This document shows, in pieces, positions 44,903-57,371 of a stretch of DNA of 64,000 bases. Origin of the DNA: Zygaena filipendulae. Lineage: Eukaryota; Arthropoda; Insecta; Lepidoptera; Zygaenidae. The stretch covers positions 9,944,001-10,008,000 of the forward strand of contig OU015664.1 in NCBI GenBank assembly GCA_907165275.2. The letters are read 5' to 3'. Numbering within the stretch: the first letter of the stretch is position 1; the number at the start of each line of letters is the position of its first letter. Position numbers and translations under genes: made by a program. The notes under the pieces are model-generated. The model saw only the letters and a list, made by a program, of their open reading frames with translations, had not been told where the DNA came from and ran no database searches.

Positions 44903-45867
44903 TTAACCGACTTCCAGAAAGGAGGAGGTTCTATGTTCGATTGTATGTGTGTTTTGTTTTTTTTTTTTTTTTAAAAGAATGTTCACCGATTACTCAAAAA
45001 CGGTTGGACCGATTTGGAATATTCTTTGTTTTTTTTTTTGAAGGGTATACTCCCAATTAGGTCCCATTGGCACCAAGTCGGGATCTGATGATGGGATCTT
45101 GGAGAAATCGAGGGAACTCTTCAAAAATTATAGGTACACCTATAGCGATTTTCGCATTTTTTATAGTAAATCGTTTATCTGCTTTCGGAAAGCAAAATTT
45201 GAAGAAGTGGAACTGATGATAAAGACCACAGATGGTCATCGGAACTACTCAGTAATAAGTGTTTCACGGGTTCCGATTCGTTAACTTTAATATAGTTTCT
45301 AAACAATTTATGCTCGTCACAATGTATATGGTGAAGTGAAACTGATGGTGATGTACTAGGAGAACTCCTCAACAATTAACGTCTCTGCGTCGGGAAAAGC
45401 AATATTTTGTAAAAGTTGATGAGCAGTTGACATTAGGCTATTGTAACGTAGAGAAATTACGAACTAAGTCACTCAAAAGCGAGAAATAAACAAAATTTTT
45501 AACAAAAAAATCAAAACCGACTTCCAAAAACACAAAACTAAAAAGCTACAAATAACAAAATACCGATTTAATCCAATAGACAAAAACACACGTAATATTA
45601 TTATTGGTTTGTGCTACCATTGATCGGTATGAAGTCGGTGACAAGCCAAATATGGAGGGGGTAGATGGGCTAAGTCGACTCCCGCTCCTGCTGTTCTTGA
45701 GCAGAACAACCCAAGTGGGCAAACACCAGCGGGCTTGTCACCGAATTCAAACCGATCAGTAGTAGCACAAACCAATAATATTATTACGTGTGTTTTTGTC
45801 TATTGGATTAAATCGGTATTTTGTTATTTTTAGCTTTTTAGTTTTGTGTTTTTGGAAGTCGGTTTAA
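44903..45867. mobile_element. CCGACTTCC-family repeat, most complete copy
   Basis: Begins TTAACCGACTTCCAGAAAGG and ends GGAAGTCGGTTTAA, so the whole unit has short inverted ends. A T-tract follows the left end. The body is shared with 19267-20565. The translations of this region are repeat-derived and show no known protein domain. It could be a DNA element, or a minus-strand LINE whose 3' end is CCTCCTTTTTGGAAGTCGG. The T-tract favours a LINE and the inverted ends favour a DNA element. Confidence 0.65.
45514..45865. mobile_element. Foldback sub-element with 104-bp inverted arms
   Basis: Left arm 45514-45617 and right arm 45762-45865 are nearly perfect reverse complements (ends AAACCGACTTCCAAAAACAC, inner boundary GGTTTGTGCTAC). 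The spacer has its own inverted pair GGTGACAAGCC / GGCTTGTCACC. The equivalent structure occurs at about 20164-20565. Confidence 0.75.
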
Positions 45868-45984
45868 TTTTTTTGTTAATTCTTATTGGCTTTCGTATAT
45901 AATACATTTAGCTAGTTTCAAATAAAATAAGTTAGTTAAATGCACAAAATCCACGCGCTAGTGCCAATTATCTACCTCCTTTAA

Positions 45985-46184
45985 TCCCTACTAATATTAT
46001 AAATGCGAAAGTAACTCTGTCTGTTTGTCTGTTACGCTTTCACGCCTTAACGGCTTAACCGATCATCATGAAATTTTGCATACACATTGTCAGTAGTACA
46101 GAGAAGGACATAGAATACCGTTTGTCTCGAAATTCCCGCGGGAACTAAGAAATTAACGCGGGTAAAACCGAGGGGAACAGATAG
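45985..46184 (+). mobile_element. Helitron-like element, full length, between A and T
   Basis: TCCCTACTAATATTATAAAT to CGCGGGTAAAACCGAGGGG-AACAGATAG. The 3' ATAG replaces CTAG. Flanks A at 45984 and T at 46185. Confidence 0.7.
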
Positions 46185-46476
46185 TACTTGTAATATCATT
46201 GGCTGGCGATGATTAGAGTTGGTTCAGTAACATGTTTCACTACTCTCGGATGCGGTACCCCAAAAGCGGTGCGCAGTCCGAGCCCTAAAAGTGAAATGTG
46301 CCCCTCAGGGCGTATTCGTCGGACTTAACTGCCGGTAGGCCGCATTCGCCAACTCCGGGAATTGAACATCGAACGTTAATAATTCCAGCGAAAAGAGGAA
46401 CGTTGCTTAGAAGCGAACGTATTATTTATTGTTTATTCAAAACTTTCTTCGCAAATGATGCGGTTGGGGTTTTTTT

Positions 46477-46501
46477 ATCTCTCTCTCTCTCTCTCTCTCT
46501 T
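46477..46501. repeat. (TC)n microsatellite
   Basis: About twelve CT units. Confidence 0.8.
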
Positions 46502-46675
46502 ATACGCATGAAGTAATTTATTTTGTTACTTTGCGAATTGAAGCACCGAGGTATTTGAATTCTAAATGGGTGTAAGTTATGTATAAGCTGTTTCGGATGA
46601 AGTGATAGGAATGGTATTGTAACAAAAATGAAAAACTACCTATTTATTCTTCATTTAAAATATTGTAAGTGTACT

Positions 46676-46873
46676 ATAGCTGTTCCCCGCGGTTTTACCC
46701 GCGTTAATTTCAGAGTTCCCGCGGGAATTTCAAGACAAAAGGTACCCTATGTCCGTCTGTGTACTCCTGATAATAAGTATGCAAAATTTCATGATGGTCG
46801 GTTAAGCCGTTAAGGCGTGAAAGCATAACAGACAGACAGAGTTATAGTTTCGCATTTATAATATTAATAGGGA
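46676..46873 (-). mobile_element. Helitron-like element, full length
   Basis: ATAGCTGTTCCCCGCGG-TTTTACCCGCG to TTTATAATATTAATAGGGA. Confidence 0.65.
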
Positions 46874-46967
46874 TAGATAGTGGAAAAAAAAACTTACTCT
46901 TAAGGGGCTGTAATTTTGATGATCTTTAAATATACTCATCTACTTATCTATTTCTTCCCAACAGGAT

Positions 46968-47125
46968 TTAGGGATTCTCCCAGAGAACTAATTTCTACGT
47001 ACCCGAAAAAGTATTCTAATTTAAAATTTAGATATTCTATTTATATTCCAATTTCATCTAAATTCATTCAGCCGTAGGTAAGCGTGATTGTGTAACAAAC
47101 ATTCAAACTCACAAATCTATACCCA
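46968..47125 (-). mobile_element. Helitron-like fragment, degenerate
   Basis: ATTTCATCTAAATTCATTCA, GCGTGATTGTGTAACAAACA. Confidence 0.4.
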
Positions 47126-47174
47126 CTATACTCACTATATATAGCCACTATTATTTTTTATACATTTAAAAATG

Positions 47175-47446
47175 AATTCCTATTTCCCTTGGTCACTACA
47201 TCACGCCTGTACGGCGGACCTATTTGGCTAATTATTTTTTGTTGTGTTTGTTATTGTTAGGAGAAGAAGAATAAATGAAGTTCAGAGTTCCGAAACTCAC
47301 GCGGACGAATCTCCGAAACGGTTGGACTGATTTTGACGGGACTTTCACTGCTAATTAGTTGATGTTATAAGGAGTAAATTAGGCTACTTTGGAGTTCCTG
47401 CGGGAATTCCGAAACTCACGCGGGTGGAATCGGGAGGCACAGCTTC
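47175..47446 (+). mobile_element. Helitron-like element, subtype B
   Basis: AATGAATTCCTATTTCCCTT-GGTCAC to ACGCGGGTGGAATCGGGAGG-CACAGCTT. Same 5' end as 56448. Confidence 0.65.
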
Positions 47447-47448
47447 GT

Positions 47449-47792
47449 GGTCAAATTTTCGTATTGAAATTTAATATGGACCCTTTTGAGAGCCCGTCTT
47501 TCATAGCACTAGTTAGAATTTAACAATGCCAATGCCGTGCATTTACATAGTAAAAATCTTAATCCTACTAGTGTGGATGTTTGGATGTTTGTAACTCAAT
47601 CACGCGAAAACGGCTGAACGGATTTGGATGAAATTTGGCATGCACGTTATCAGGGGTACAGAAAAGGACATAGGGTACTTTTTATCCCGAAATTGCCGCG
47701 GGAACTCCGAAATTACCGCGGGTGAAACAGTAGTACTATAAAGACGGGCTCTAAAAAGCGTCCATAGTAAATTTCATTACTAAAATTTCACC
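47449..47792. mobile_element. MITE with about 60-bp inverted ends, hosting a Helitron copy
   Basis: The left arm (47449-47513: GGTCAAATTTTCGTATTGAA .. GAGCCCGTCTTTCATAG) matches the reverse complement of the right arm (47733-47792). A plus-strand Helitron copy (47563-47733) fills the interior. The two arms differ at several positions, so the element is old. Confidence 0.65.
47563..47733 (+). mobile_element. Helitron-like element inside a MITE
   Basis: TCCTACTAGTGTGGATGTTT to TACCGCGGGTGAAACAGTAG. The last bases with the second hairpin arm are lost. Confidence 0.6.
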
Positions 47793-47827
47793 GTGTATAT
47801 TTTGTACCTGTGTATAATTATATAATA

Positions 47828-48018
47828 CTAGCTGTGCCCCGCTGTTTCACCCGCGGTAATTTCAAAGTTACCGCGGGAATTCTGGGATAAAAAGTACCGT
47901 ATGTGCTTCTCTGTAGCCCTGACAACGTGCATGCCAAATTTCATCCAAATCCGTTCGGCCGTTTTTGTGCGATTGAGTAACAAACATCCACACTTTCACA
48001 TTTATAATATTAGTAGGA
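47828..48018 (-). mobile_element. Helitron-like element, full length, between A and T
   Basis: CTAGCTGTGCCCCGCTG-TTTCACCCGCGG to TTTATAATATTAGTAGGA. Flanks A 47827 and T 48019. It faces the copy at 47563-47733. Confidence 0.75.
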
Positions 48019-48945
48019 TATCTGCATATGAAATTTGTTTGCCTCCACGCTTGAGGATTCATTAAAACGTATGTGTTATGTTAGCATATTAAATGACGGG
48101 ACCTTTTAGCGAGGGCATTTGTGGACCCCAAACGTCTAATTGATCGAAACTCATTATATATCCGTTTGCTCCCTAACCTGTGATTGAGTTCTGGGTAACA
48201 AGGATGCCATTGGCCTTCATTTTGAGGGTCATATTTGTTTAGGACCTCTCCAAAACACGACCCCATACCTATTGCAATAATTTTGTTGAATACTGGCAAA
48301 CATTTTTAGGCGAGGTATAGGTAGTTGTAAGATGAAAGGGCCGAGGCTAAGCCATATCGAATTGTCTGTGACAACGAATAAATTCTTTTCTAAAAGTCTA
48401 CAGATTAGGAAATAAGGAAACTTTTTGAAATAGTAAAAAAAATATCGAATCTCGGATTGTGCTTGTATTAACATTTCAGGTCATAGATTATAAGCCTCTT
48501 CCAAAAAGAAAGTATAGTTTCACTTTGTCCTCGGAAATTTTAGATAATGATTTAGTATCTAAGTATTGAAATAAAAAATATTTTACTACGCTCCGGAAGA
48601 TCTAAGATAAATACTGTGGGGAAACGAGCTTGCAGTTTCCCCTCAGTGTAGGTAATTGTTTATTTGTGGTATATTCAACACATTTGTGTCAGCGTTAAAG
48701 AGAAGTTTTATTTAAATCACGCATAGAGGTTGTACCTTTACAATTGACCCCGTAAATAGGTATCCATCTTATTTTGGTTTGAATTTAATTTCTTACTAGC
48801 ATTTTATACGGCAACATCTCCACAGCCTTTCTCCAACTTCCCTGGGGAATAAGCCCCGGAAATGACGTAGTCCAAAAAAACTCGCTTTGTTGACGCCTAA
48901 ATTGAAAGTACTCTTAAAAATCTACAACTTTAGCTTTTTATGCAA

Positions 48946-49125
48946 CTAGCTATTTCCCGCGGCTCAAATACCGTCCCTCGGGAAATTTGCAATTTTTTTG
49001 GAATATAAATTATGTCCTATTTCAGTAGTATATTTACCAAAAAAAAGTAAAAAAAAAACATTTAGTCATTACGAAGCTGAGCGAAAACAAACCACACGTC
49101 ATTCACATCCGCTTATAATAGTAGA
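48946..49125 (-). mobile_element. Helitron-like element, diverged
   Basis: CTAGCTATTTCCCGCGGCTC, TATAAATTATGTCCTATTTC, CATCCGCTTATAATAGTAGA. Confidence 0.45.
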
Positions 49126-49295
49126 TTTTACAACAAGTGCACAAAACGAACTATTCTTATCCGAGACTTTTAGCAGCCCGAGCCGAAGGCGAGGGCATAA
49201 TATTTCTTTAGTTAAAATTCAAAGTAAAATTAGTACAGTTTTCAATACTGAAGGAAATTGTTTTTCCCGGCATATTAACGGTATTTTTGTCTTAA

Positions 49296-49511
49296 CCAGT
49301 TGTGCCCCGTGGTTTCGACCGCGTTAATTTCAGAGTTCCCGCGGGAATTCCTGAATAAAAAGTACCCTATGTGTTAATCTAATCTATAAACTATATTATT
49401 GTAAAGTTTCATTTAAATCCATTCAGTAGTTTTTGCGTGAAAGAGTAACAAACATCCATCCATCCATCAAACATCAAACATTCTAACAAACTTTCACGTA
49501 TGTAATATTAA
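49296..49511 (-). mobile_element. Helitron-like element, near full length
   Basis: CCAGTTGTGCCCCGTGG, GAGTTCCCGCGGGAATTCC, TTTTTGCGTGAAAGAGTAAC, (ATCC)n, ACGTATGTAATATTAATA. Relative of 58685-58892. Confidence 0.65.
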
Positions 49512-49746
49512 TATATTTATAATATTAATATATTATATAGTAGGAAAAACACGAAAGGCAAATACATTAAAGTAATTATTATAAAATAACAAATTCTATC
49601 TATGAACTTTTTATTGTGTTTGGCTGTATGGCTAATTTTCTTTGCCTTAATATAGATACATGCAGCCTATATCCTGCACAAACAAGCACTTTCAGAGCAT
49701 GCGAAGTGAAAATATTTTAAGTATGATAGATTTAATACATTAAGTA

Positions 49747-49880
49747 CTAGCTGTTTCCCGCGGTTTCACCCGCATTAATTTCGGAGATCGCACGGGAATT
49801 CTGGGATAAAAGAAGGTATCTATTATTTCTGTACCCCTAACAACGGGTAGTATTCAAAATTTGATGAAGATTTAACCGTC
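49747..49880 (-). mobile_element. Helitron-like element, 5'-truncated
   Basis: CTAGCTGTTTCCCGCGG-TTTCACCCGC, then ATTCAAAATTTGATGAAGAT, and it stops. Confidence 0.55.
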
Positions 49881-50404
49881 TAGATAGTAGAGAAAGAAAA
49901 TCAGGCGAAAAGGTAAGATTGACGTAAGTTTTACGTAATTAAATTCAAATAACAAAAACCAAAACAAGAACAAATTACGACACCTACAGAGAAAGGTCGT
50001 ACCTACTGCCTACATCCACTTTTTCCGGCCGGCCATTTTTTCTCTGAATTTCAATTAAACTGGACCTTCTAAAAGCGAGCTTGTAAGTCGTAAACAATAA
50101 ATCACAACACACACATAGATGGGGAGCTGGTGTAGCAAAACATGGTGCTAAATAGACCCCTGGGTAAATTAGGGTGGAACTTTATTGTTGACCTCATTTG
50201 TCACGTTTTGTCGGATAATATACGGGTCACACCCGGATAAACAAATAATGCTTCAATGAATTTTGCGTACCAAACACATTTAATAATTCCGGTAGGTACG
50301 GTGTTAAAGATGACACGAAAAATTTATTTGAATACCTATAGGTAATTTTATTTAGATCTGCTTTTGTTTTACGATATTATAAAAAAATGTGCTTTAAACC
50401 TTTT

Positions 50405-50815
50405 TTTCATTACTCATACTCGGAAAGTAGGTCTGAAGTTGCCTGAGAAGCGGGTTGAAAGTAACCCTTATCAGCCCTAGGGAGAATCGCATTCAACTGA
50501 CAACTGTCAAATTATTAAAAAAAACTAGGTCTATTTTCACATTTCTTTTGAACCATGTTCCAACTTTCTATACAGCCAGCGCGATGTAAAATTGAAATAA
50601 CGTAAAGTTTAAGGAGGTATTAATTAAAATAAAATTCATTCATTTTTTCTCTAGCTAATTCCTATTTTTATTTTGACTTTCCTTGCATTCGTAATGAAAA
50701 GCACAGTGTTACCCTCGGGAGAAAGACTTATTTAGTCCCTCGATCTATTAGCGCCCTCGCTACGCTCGGGCGCCAAACCCCGTCTCGGGACTAAATAAGT
50801 TACTTTCACCCCTAG
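50405..50815 (+). repeat. Dispersed repeat R3, copy 2 (longer right end)
   Basis: Blocks as in 40206-40540. The right end continues into an inverted pair ACTTATTTAGTCCC / GGGACTAAATAAGT (about 50728-50812) around CGCCCTCGCTACGCTCGGGCG, a strong hairpin. AT-rich filler replaces the SINE fragment seen in copy 1. Confidence 0.6.
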
Positions 50816-50879
50816 GATAACAATGTACTATTATATCTTCAGACATTATAATCACTACATAGTCACTGCGAAACGAAGC

Positions 50880-51056
50880 TTCCCGCTGTCTGTCTGTGCC
50901 TATGTATGCTTAGATCTTTAAAACTACGCAAGGGATTTTCATGCAGTTTTCACCAATAGATAGTGATTCATGAGGAAGATTTATATCTATATTTTATCCT
51001 GGAATTCCCGCGGGAACTTCGAAATTATCGCGGGTAAAACCGTGGGGTATAGTTAG
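50880..51056 (+). mobile_element. Helitron-like element, subtype D
   Basis: AAGCTTCCCGCTGTCTGTCT, CACCAATAGATAGTGATTCA, TATCGCGGGTAAAACCGTGG, end GTTAG. Confidence 0.6.
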
Positions 51057-54000
51057 TATTATTATATACTATTTACACTTAATATATATACTATTATTAT
51101 ATACTATTTACACGTTATATCCTATAGATGGTTGACTCTTTTAATGTCGCTTTTTGGGATTTCATCATTTTTTAAATCACAACGATGCTCAAGAAGTTTC
51201 ACTTCAAAAAACAATATTATTATGTGTAATGGAAGATATTCATGAAAATAAAACATATATGAGCACAAACACGACTATCTTTACAGTTTCCATGAGTTAC
51301 AGTGCCAATTTTCCGACTCTATCTTCAGACCCTCGTCATTATATACACTATTATGATGCATAGCAATCATGACAACAGAAAATGACCCAGCTAAAAATCG
51401 ACTGTCCTACCATTAATTGACAAGAAGTTTCAGTTTTAGGTATATCCGAGCTCCATTATCAGATCAGATGAATGGTACCATAATATGACATTGTTACCGA
51501 GAAAGACAATAAAAGAATGTCTTCGGTTACAGAACTTACTTATAAGTAGGTACACCGAATTTCATATCAATCGGATAAAATGGTTTGCAAGATTTGATGA
51601 CAAGTAAGAACAACTTGCGTGGGTACGATGATACAAATTTTATTTATCCAACTGTTTACGTAATTCCAAGGTAGATGGCTCCATATTGTATCAAAGAGAA
51701 ATAAGTCATAACACGTGAACGAAGAAAATATCGCAATACAAAAATATACTAAACGTGCCAATACGGAAAATATGACTCTCCGTATATGTATTATGTAAGT
51801 AAATACACATATGTGGGCGTCCAAGCTAAAAGGTACCAGTTCTCGGTATTTAGTTTCCGAGATATAAGGAGTTTTGTAAAGTTCGGTGAAAAAAAATTGC
51901 GTACGCGATTTTAATCGATTATTAATAAATACTTAATTTTCTTCAATTTCATATAACTTAATCTACAATAATATATAAAAATCTATGTAAGAAGAAGTAG
52001 AACATAAGTAGAAGTGTGATTTTGTATTTCACACACTTTTCAAATTCTTTTTCTCCAATCAAGCTTTTTCAGAGTTTCAACTTCAAATATCTGTAAAAAA
52101 AACTGTGCTAGTTTTGGAATATTTTTTCAGTCCTTACTATCAATTGACTATTCTAGATGCCAAGTCTAGTCTTAACTCAATACCCCACTACTGGTACATT
52201 TTTACGTAGACGCCCAAATATTATCACTTGGCGTCATAAGAATAAGAATAACATTCAGATAATGATGGTAATATGTTTTTTAAGGCGTCGGAGGGCGTGA
52301 AATAAAAACAGAAAAAGGGGAGAGTATAATAACACCATGATGAATTGTATAACAACGTAATAATACGATACTTATGTACCTACTGAAAATAACTATGTGT
52401 ATGTACTGTGTACTCAGACAGATTCGAATGAGTTTAATTAGACAAGAACAATAATTTAATATAGGTTTTCATATTCCTAATTAAGGTTAGAGTCAAGGTA
52501 ACTAGTGCGCCCCGCTGTAGAAAACATATTATCTTCTAATAAATTTTATCTAAAAAGAAATCATTAGATAAAGATTCGAAGCTTACTGTGACGCTAATGA
52601 ACTTGACCTAAATGTCAATAAAAAAATATAAATAACGGAATTAAATATGTGACTCATACAGCTTTACTAAACATTTTTTGATCTGGTAAGTAAATGGAAC
52701 TGACAATACAATATTGCAGTCAGTATAGATGCAACTATTCTTTTAAAAGCTTTTATTCAACTTGCAATGTATGTAACAATAAATCATGATTGTTCGGGTG
52801 GACCTTGCAATTCAATTTTGAAGCAGATATCTTCGTCCGATTGAGCTTAAATTTTGTATGTACACGTTTAGTTTGGATTTATTCTTTTTAGCGCATTTAA
52901 ATAAAGGCTTGTTTTAAAATAAGTTTTCTTTTTTTAAACTTTTAATTTTTTTAAACTCTATACATGCTCCTTTGGATGTCAAAGTGTCTTAGAATTTTGT
53001 GTTGTTTAGTCTTCGTCTTCTTTAAATATTACGTCTATTGTTATATAATTCTGCAAATGATGATATTTTTTGTAATAAAAATATTTTCGTTGGTAGTGTT
53101 TTGTAGTCTCTTATGACACTATACTGATAGACACATTTATTGATCTTTCCGAACTACGTTTACTTGGATAGGTACATGTTTTCATATACATATCTGTATT
53201 TTGTATCATCGCTACCCCGAAACTAGACCACCTTAATCACCGTTAAGTCGGCAACAAAAATTCGCCTAATGCGTATAAATAGCTTCTTTATATCGCAACT
53301 ACTCCTAACTTCGTCTCGATCTGCCTTCTCCATAGCAGCCGAATGATAATTTTATTCATTGTACGCCGTGATATTAGCTCCAATATTACAAATAGCTGGG
53401 AGTAACCACGAATGTATTATATTATTATACTTTAAGCGAGCCATTTCGGACCGGCTCGCCCATATAAATGTTGTTGAGTAGCGAATAACGTACGATATTA
53501 CCATTTCATATTAAAAAGTTCTTAATATAACGAGGTTGGTTCTCTATTAGAAAAGTTCTGGGAATGGAAATCGACGTAGGCACGAGTGTTACTAATATAG
53601 GGTATCCGTAACTTTGCTAGTAACAGTATAATATTGAGCGGTATATCTCATCTACAAAAGAATAATGGAGTAACACAAAACCAGATTACGTACAATTTTG
53701 TCAATTTATTTGGAAGTGCACTTTAGTTAGCCAAAAAATCCTCGGTTTGACGATAGATTTAATTCTTGTATTTTTGGCAATAAATAGAGTGAAAAAAAAA
53801 GAAAGTCGGCCAGAATTGAGAATAGAATCGTTTCAAAAATATGAAATAATAAAAGAGATGAAAGTAAAAAAAATTAAATTAAGGTTCCCTATAATATAGA
53901 ATAAATATAAGAATACTTAAATCTGTTTAATTGAAAAAAAAAATAATAATAAAAACGGGTGCTTTCATTTGCAAGAAATTATACTTAGAATTACCATGCA

Positions 54001-54678
54001 TAGGTATATAACCAAAAAAACAATATTTTACAGGTGACAGTAGCAAAATGTTTCTCCGAAATTCGAAGAAATTCGACTTGAAAAAAGAAAAAAAAACTTG
54101 GTTATTAAATTATCGCACTGAGCAAATAATCACTACGTTTTAAGAGTAGGTACTTCCATACTAATCGCTGAACCGATCTATACTCGTACAAGCCACTTTG
54201 TGCCAACCATACCAATTCAATGTATGACGCGGTCATAGGTAGAAATTTGGTTCAGTATTCCAAAGTTGGCAAAGAAGTTCGTGCATAAATCCATAGTAAC
54301 TTTTGGTTCAAGGGATTGTCGCTGGTCTGAATTATCGAACGAAAGAAATATTGAAATTTTTATTAAATATTTTCAAAAATCACTTAAAGTACGATAAAAT
54401 CCGCTAAGAGTACCTGTACTGTCTTATCTTGTTCCTTTTCAGCATAAAATGTGATTTGACAGACCCATTAGGTTAGTCAAAGCGATTCGAAATTATTGTT
54501 GACGTTTTCCTATAATGGATGAAGTAAAAACGGCGCCAAAAAACATTTTTACTAGTGAAAAAGCAGGTATATTCGTATATCCCGAAAATTGCTCGTTTTT
54601 ATATCTTTTTCAAACGACAAAAAGAAAGGTCCTTTTGTTTCCCTAATAATAATATGTACCTACCTACATATTTTTGTA
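51057..54678. other. No gene recognised; longest repeat-poor stretch
   Basis: About 3.6 kb without a recognisable Helitron, MITE or LINE end. Frames at 51154 (+) and 51567 (-) are below 90 residues with no motif. It may be intergenic or intronic DNA, or hold short exons I cannot see. Confidence 0.4.
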
Positions 54679-54832
54679 CTAGCTATTTCACCCGGTTTAA
54701 GCTCGGAGTTCCCGCGGGAATTCGGGAATGAAAAGCACGCTACGTCCTTTCTGTACTCCTGAAAACCTATGTATAAAATGTCAGTAAAAATGTAACAGAC
54801 AGACAGACATAGTTCCTTTCGCATTTTTAATA
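54679..54832 (-). mobile_element. Helitron-like element with internal deletion
   Basis: CTAGCTATTTCACCCGGTTT: the first hairpin arm is deleted. (ACAG)n near 54797. Confidence 0.55.
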
Positions 54833-55324
54833 CTTCTTTTCAGAAATTATACAAATGAGTTTTTTAATTATTTCCGCTTAAGTTAATTCTTAAGATAATA
54901 GATACTTTTTTAATTGAAAAAAGTGGCCAAATACCGATTTTATGATTGATGATTCTTAACTTCAAAACTGACATCACTTCCGTGCACTCGTCCAACCCTT
55001 TTCATTCACTTGGGCGTTGAATTTCCAATAGTCCTTTCTCAGTTACATCGCAAAGGGGATATATTATATTATACTATGCAAATTTCACGTTTCTAACTTC
55101 AGTAGTTTTGTCTGAGCGTTGTTAAATTGCATCGGTAATCAAGCTTCATTAAATACTTACCTAAATTTCTTTAGGTATACTCATACTACTAGTAATACTA
55201 GCTGGTAAAGTTCGTACTTATGCATACCACACAAAAACTGTTAATAAAAAAAAACCTGTATATTTGCATTTTAAAATTTTTTTCGTTAAGACATTTTTGT
55301 GTCTGTCTGAATATTTATAGTATA

Positions 55325-55539
55325 CTAGCTGTGCCCCGCGGTTTCACCCGCGGTAATTTCAGAGTTCCCGCGGGAAATTCGGGATAAAAAGTACCCTACG
55401 TCCTTCTCTGTACCCCTGACAACGTGCATGCCAAATTTCATCCAAATCCGTTCAGCCGCTTTTGCGTGATTGAGTAACAAACATCCAAACATCTAAACAT
55501 CCAAACATCCACACTTTCACTTATATAATATTAGTAGGA
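55325..55539 (-). mobile_element. Helitron-like element, full length, between A and T
   Basis: CTAGCTGTGCCCCGCGG-TTTCACCCGCGG, near-consensus throughout, (CCAAACAT)n, end ATATTAGTAGGA. Flanks A 55324 and T 55540. Probably one of the youngest copies. Confidence 0.75.
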
Positions 55540-56447
55540 TCAATGTATAGAGGTCGTAAATTACTAATGTAAAATAGTAAGGCGATCGATCAAACTGTAC
55601 AATTTGGCGATTCGATTGCGAGATCGTTTGAAAGGCTTTCAATTCATTGTATACGCTGGGTGTTTGTGGGTATAGATATATAAATGTGGCCGCACAATAT
55701 GGTGATGTATGTATAACATCCACGCGAATCCTATATGGTCCTGTGAGAACACGATTATCCTTTTAAAGTGGTAATCATTCCGCTTATTTCAAGCCGTCCT
55801 TTCGATATTGGTGCAATTAAAAGGATAGAGCGATTGTGGATTTCAACAATCTCGATATACATATAACAAAACGCCCAGATATTATTTTATTGACCATTTA
55901 ATCTATTTCGAAAACATATCTCAATGGCAATAAGTTGCCCAAGACCAAAATGTAGCTTTGACTTTGATATTATCAAAAAAGCAATGATACGTAAACGTTG
56001 TGCTCTAATATACCTAAGTAGAGTCACTAAAACTACGATATTTCTGAACTAAACGTGAGATTGTCATCTTTAGACACATAACGTTCGTCGGATATTTTGA
56101 AAATGACATGGGTTTTTCACTGTTTAATTTTTAACAGTACCTAGGTATGAAAACTTGGGAACTTATTGACTTATGCGGTACAATGAGATTAATTGTTGTT
56201 GCAGACCGATATTGAAATCGTGGAGTTATATTCACTGAATGAATGAGTAATTAACGTAAAACGCTTGTGATAAATTCTATTTTTGTCCTAAACGTTTGAA
56301 TCGTATTTAAATTCGATGCAAACGTAACCTATGCCGCACCTGTGTCGTACGCGATCGCAAAATTCTTGCTGCAAAATCGTTAAAAACAAAATAAATACGC
56401 GATGGTTAAAAAACTCAACCGCCTGTAAATTAAACTATTCACTATCT

Positions 56448-57090
56448 ATATACGTATATATAAAAATGAATCCCTATTTCCCTTGGTCACGGCATCACGC
56501 GTGAACGGCTGGACCAATTTCGATAATTCTTTTTTGTTGTATTTGTTATTGTAAGGAGAAGAGGAATAAAAGAAGTTTGGAGTTCCTGCGGGTATCCTAA
56601 AACTCAAGCGGGTGAATCTCCAAAACGGTTGGACCGATTTTGACTCGACTTTCACTGCTAATTAGCTGATGTTATAAGTAGTAAATTAGGCTACTTTGGA
56701 GTTCTTTTTTTAATGTCACAGGGGACAAACAGGCAAGCGCTACACTTGATGGTAAGTCATTACCACCGCCCATGGACATCTGTAACATGAGAAGGCATGC
56801 AGAAGCTTTGCCGTCCTGGAATGGGGATGGGAACTGGCTTTCAAGTGGGGCTGCCGGAACACACCGTTAGGTGTTTAGCGACAGACATACAACTTGAAGG
56901 TGGTAGCCAGTCAGCCGGGCACTAGAAAGTGCCCTACCATGGTTATGGTGCTATGGTTTCCTCAGGATGTTTTCCTTCACCGTCAGCCAGAGCTCATTGT
57001 TAGGATTTGAACCTACGCTTTGCGGCGTTTGATCCGCACGCACCAACCACTGGAGCTATCATCGCTGTGCAATTCCGAAACTCACGCGTT
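56448..57090 (+). mobile_element. Helitron-like element, subtype B, split by a SINE
   Basis: AATGAATCCCTATTTCCCTT-GGTCACG, GGTTGGACCGATTTTGACTC, then the SINE 56705-57070, then AATTCCGAAACTCACGCG. The 3' terminal hairpin is lost after ACGCG. Confidence 0.65.
56705..57070 (-). mobile_element. tRNA-derived SINE inserted in a Helitron
   Basis: On the minus strand: GATGATAGCTCCAGTGGTTGG (A-box-like), then TAGGTTCAAATCCTA (matching the pol III B-box GGTTCRANYCC), GGTGAAGGAAAACATCCTGA, and a 3' end TACCATCAAGTGTAGCGC..CCCTGTGACATT followed by an A-run. The order (tRNA-like head, body, LINE-like tail, poly-A) defines a tRNA-derived SINE. Helitron subtype B sequence is cut at GGAGTT and resumes at AATTCCGAAACTCACGCG. 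Confidence 0.8.
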
Positions 57091-57371
57091 CATAATTAGA
57101 ATAACGTTCTTTAAGATATCAGCTTAATTAATTTCATGAAAAACAAAATTTAATGACTCATGGATTTTTGAACGGCAAAATTATTTCAAAGAAGATTACG
57201 GGAGCGCTCATTAATTAATGGAAAATGTCACGGCTAGGAAGCGGGTACATAATAAGTTGTATAAACAAAATTTATCAAACATTAATAGGGCTGCAAATAT
57301 TTGACTAATTATGATTAAATTAATCAAATTTAGATAGAATTCAAACATTTTATGTTTTGTATTTAGAACTA

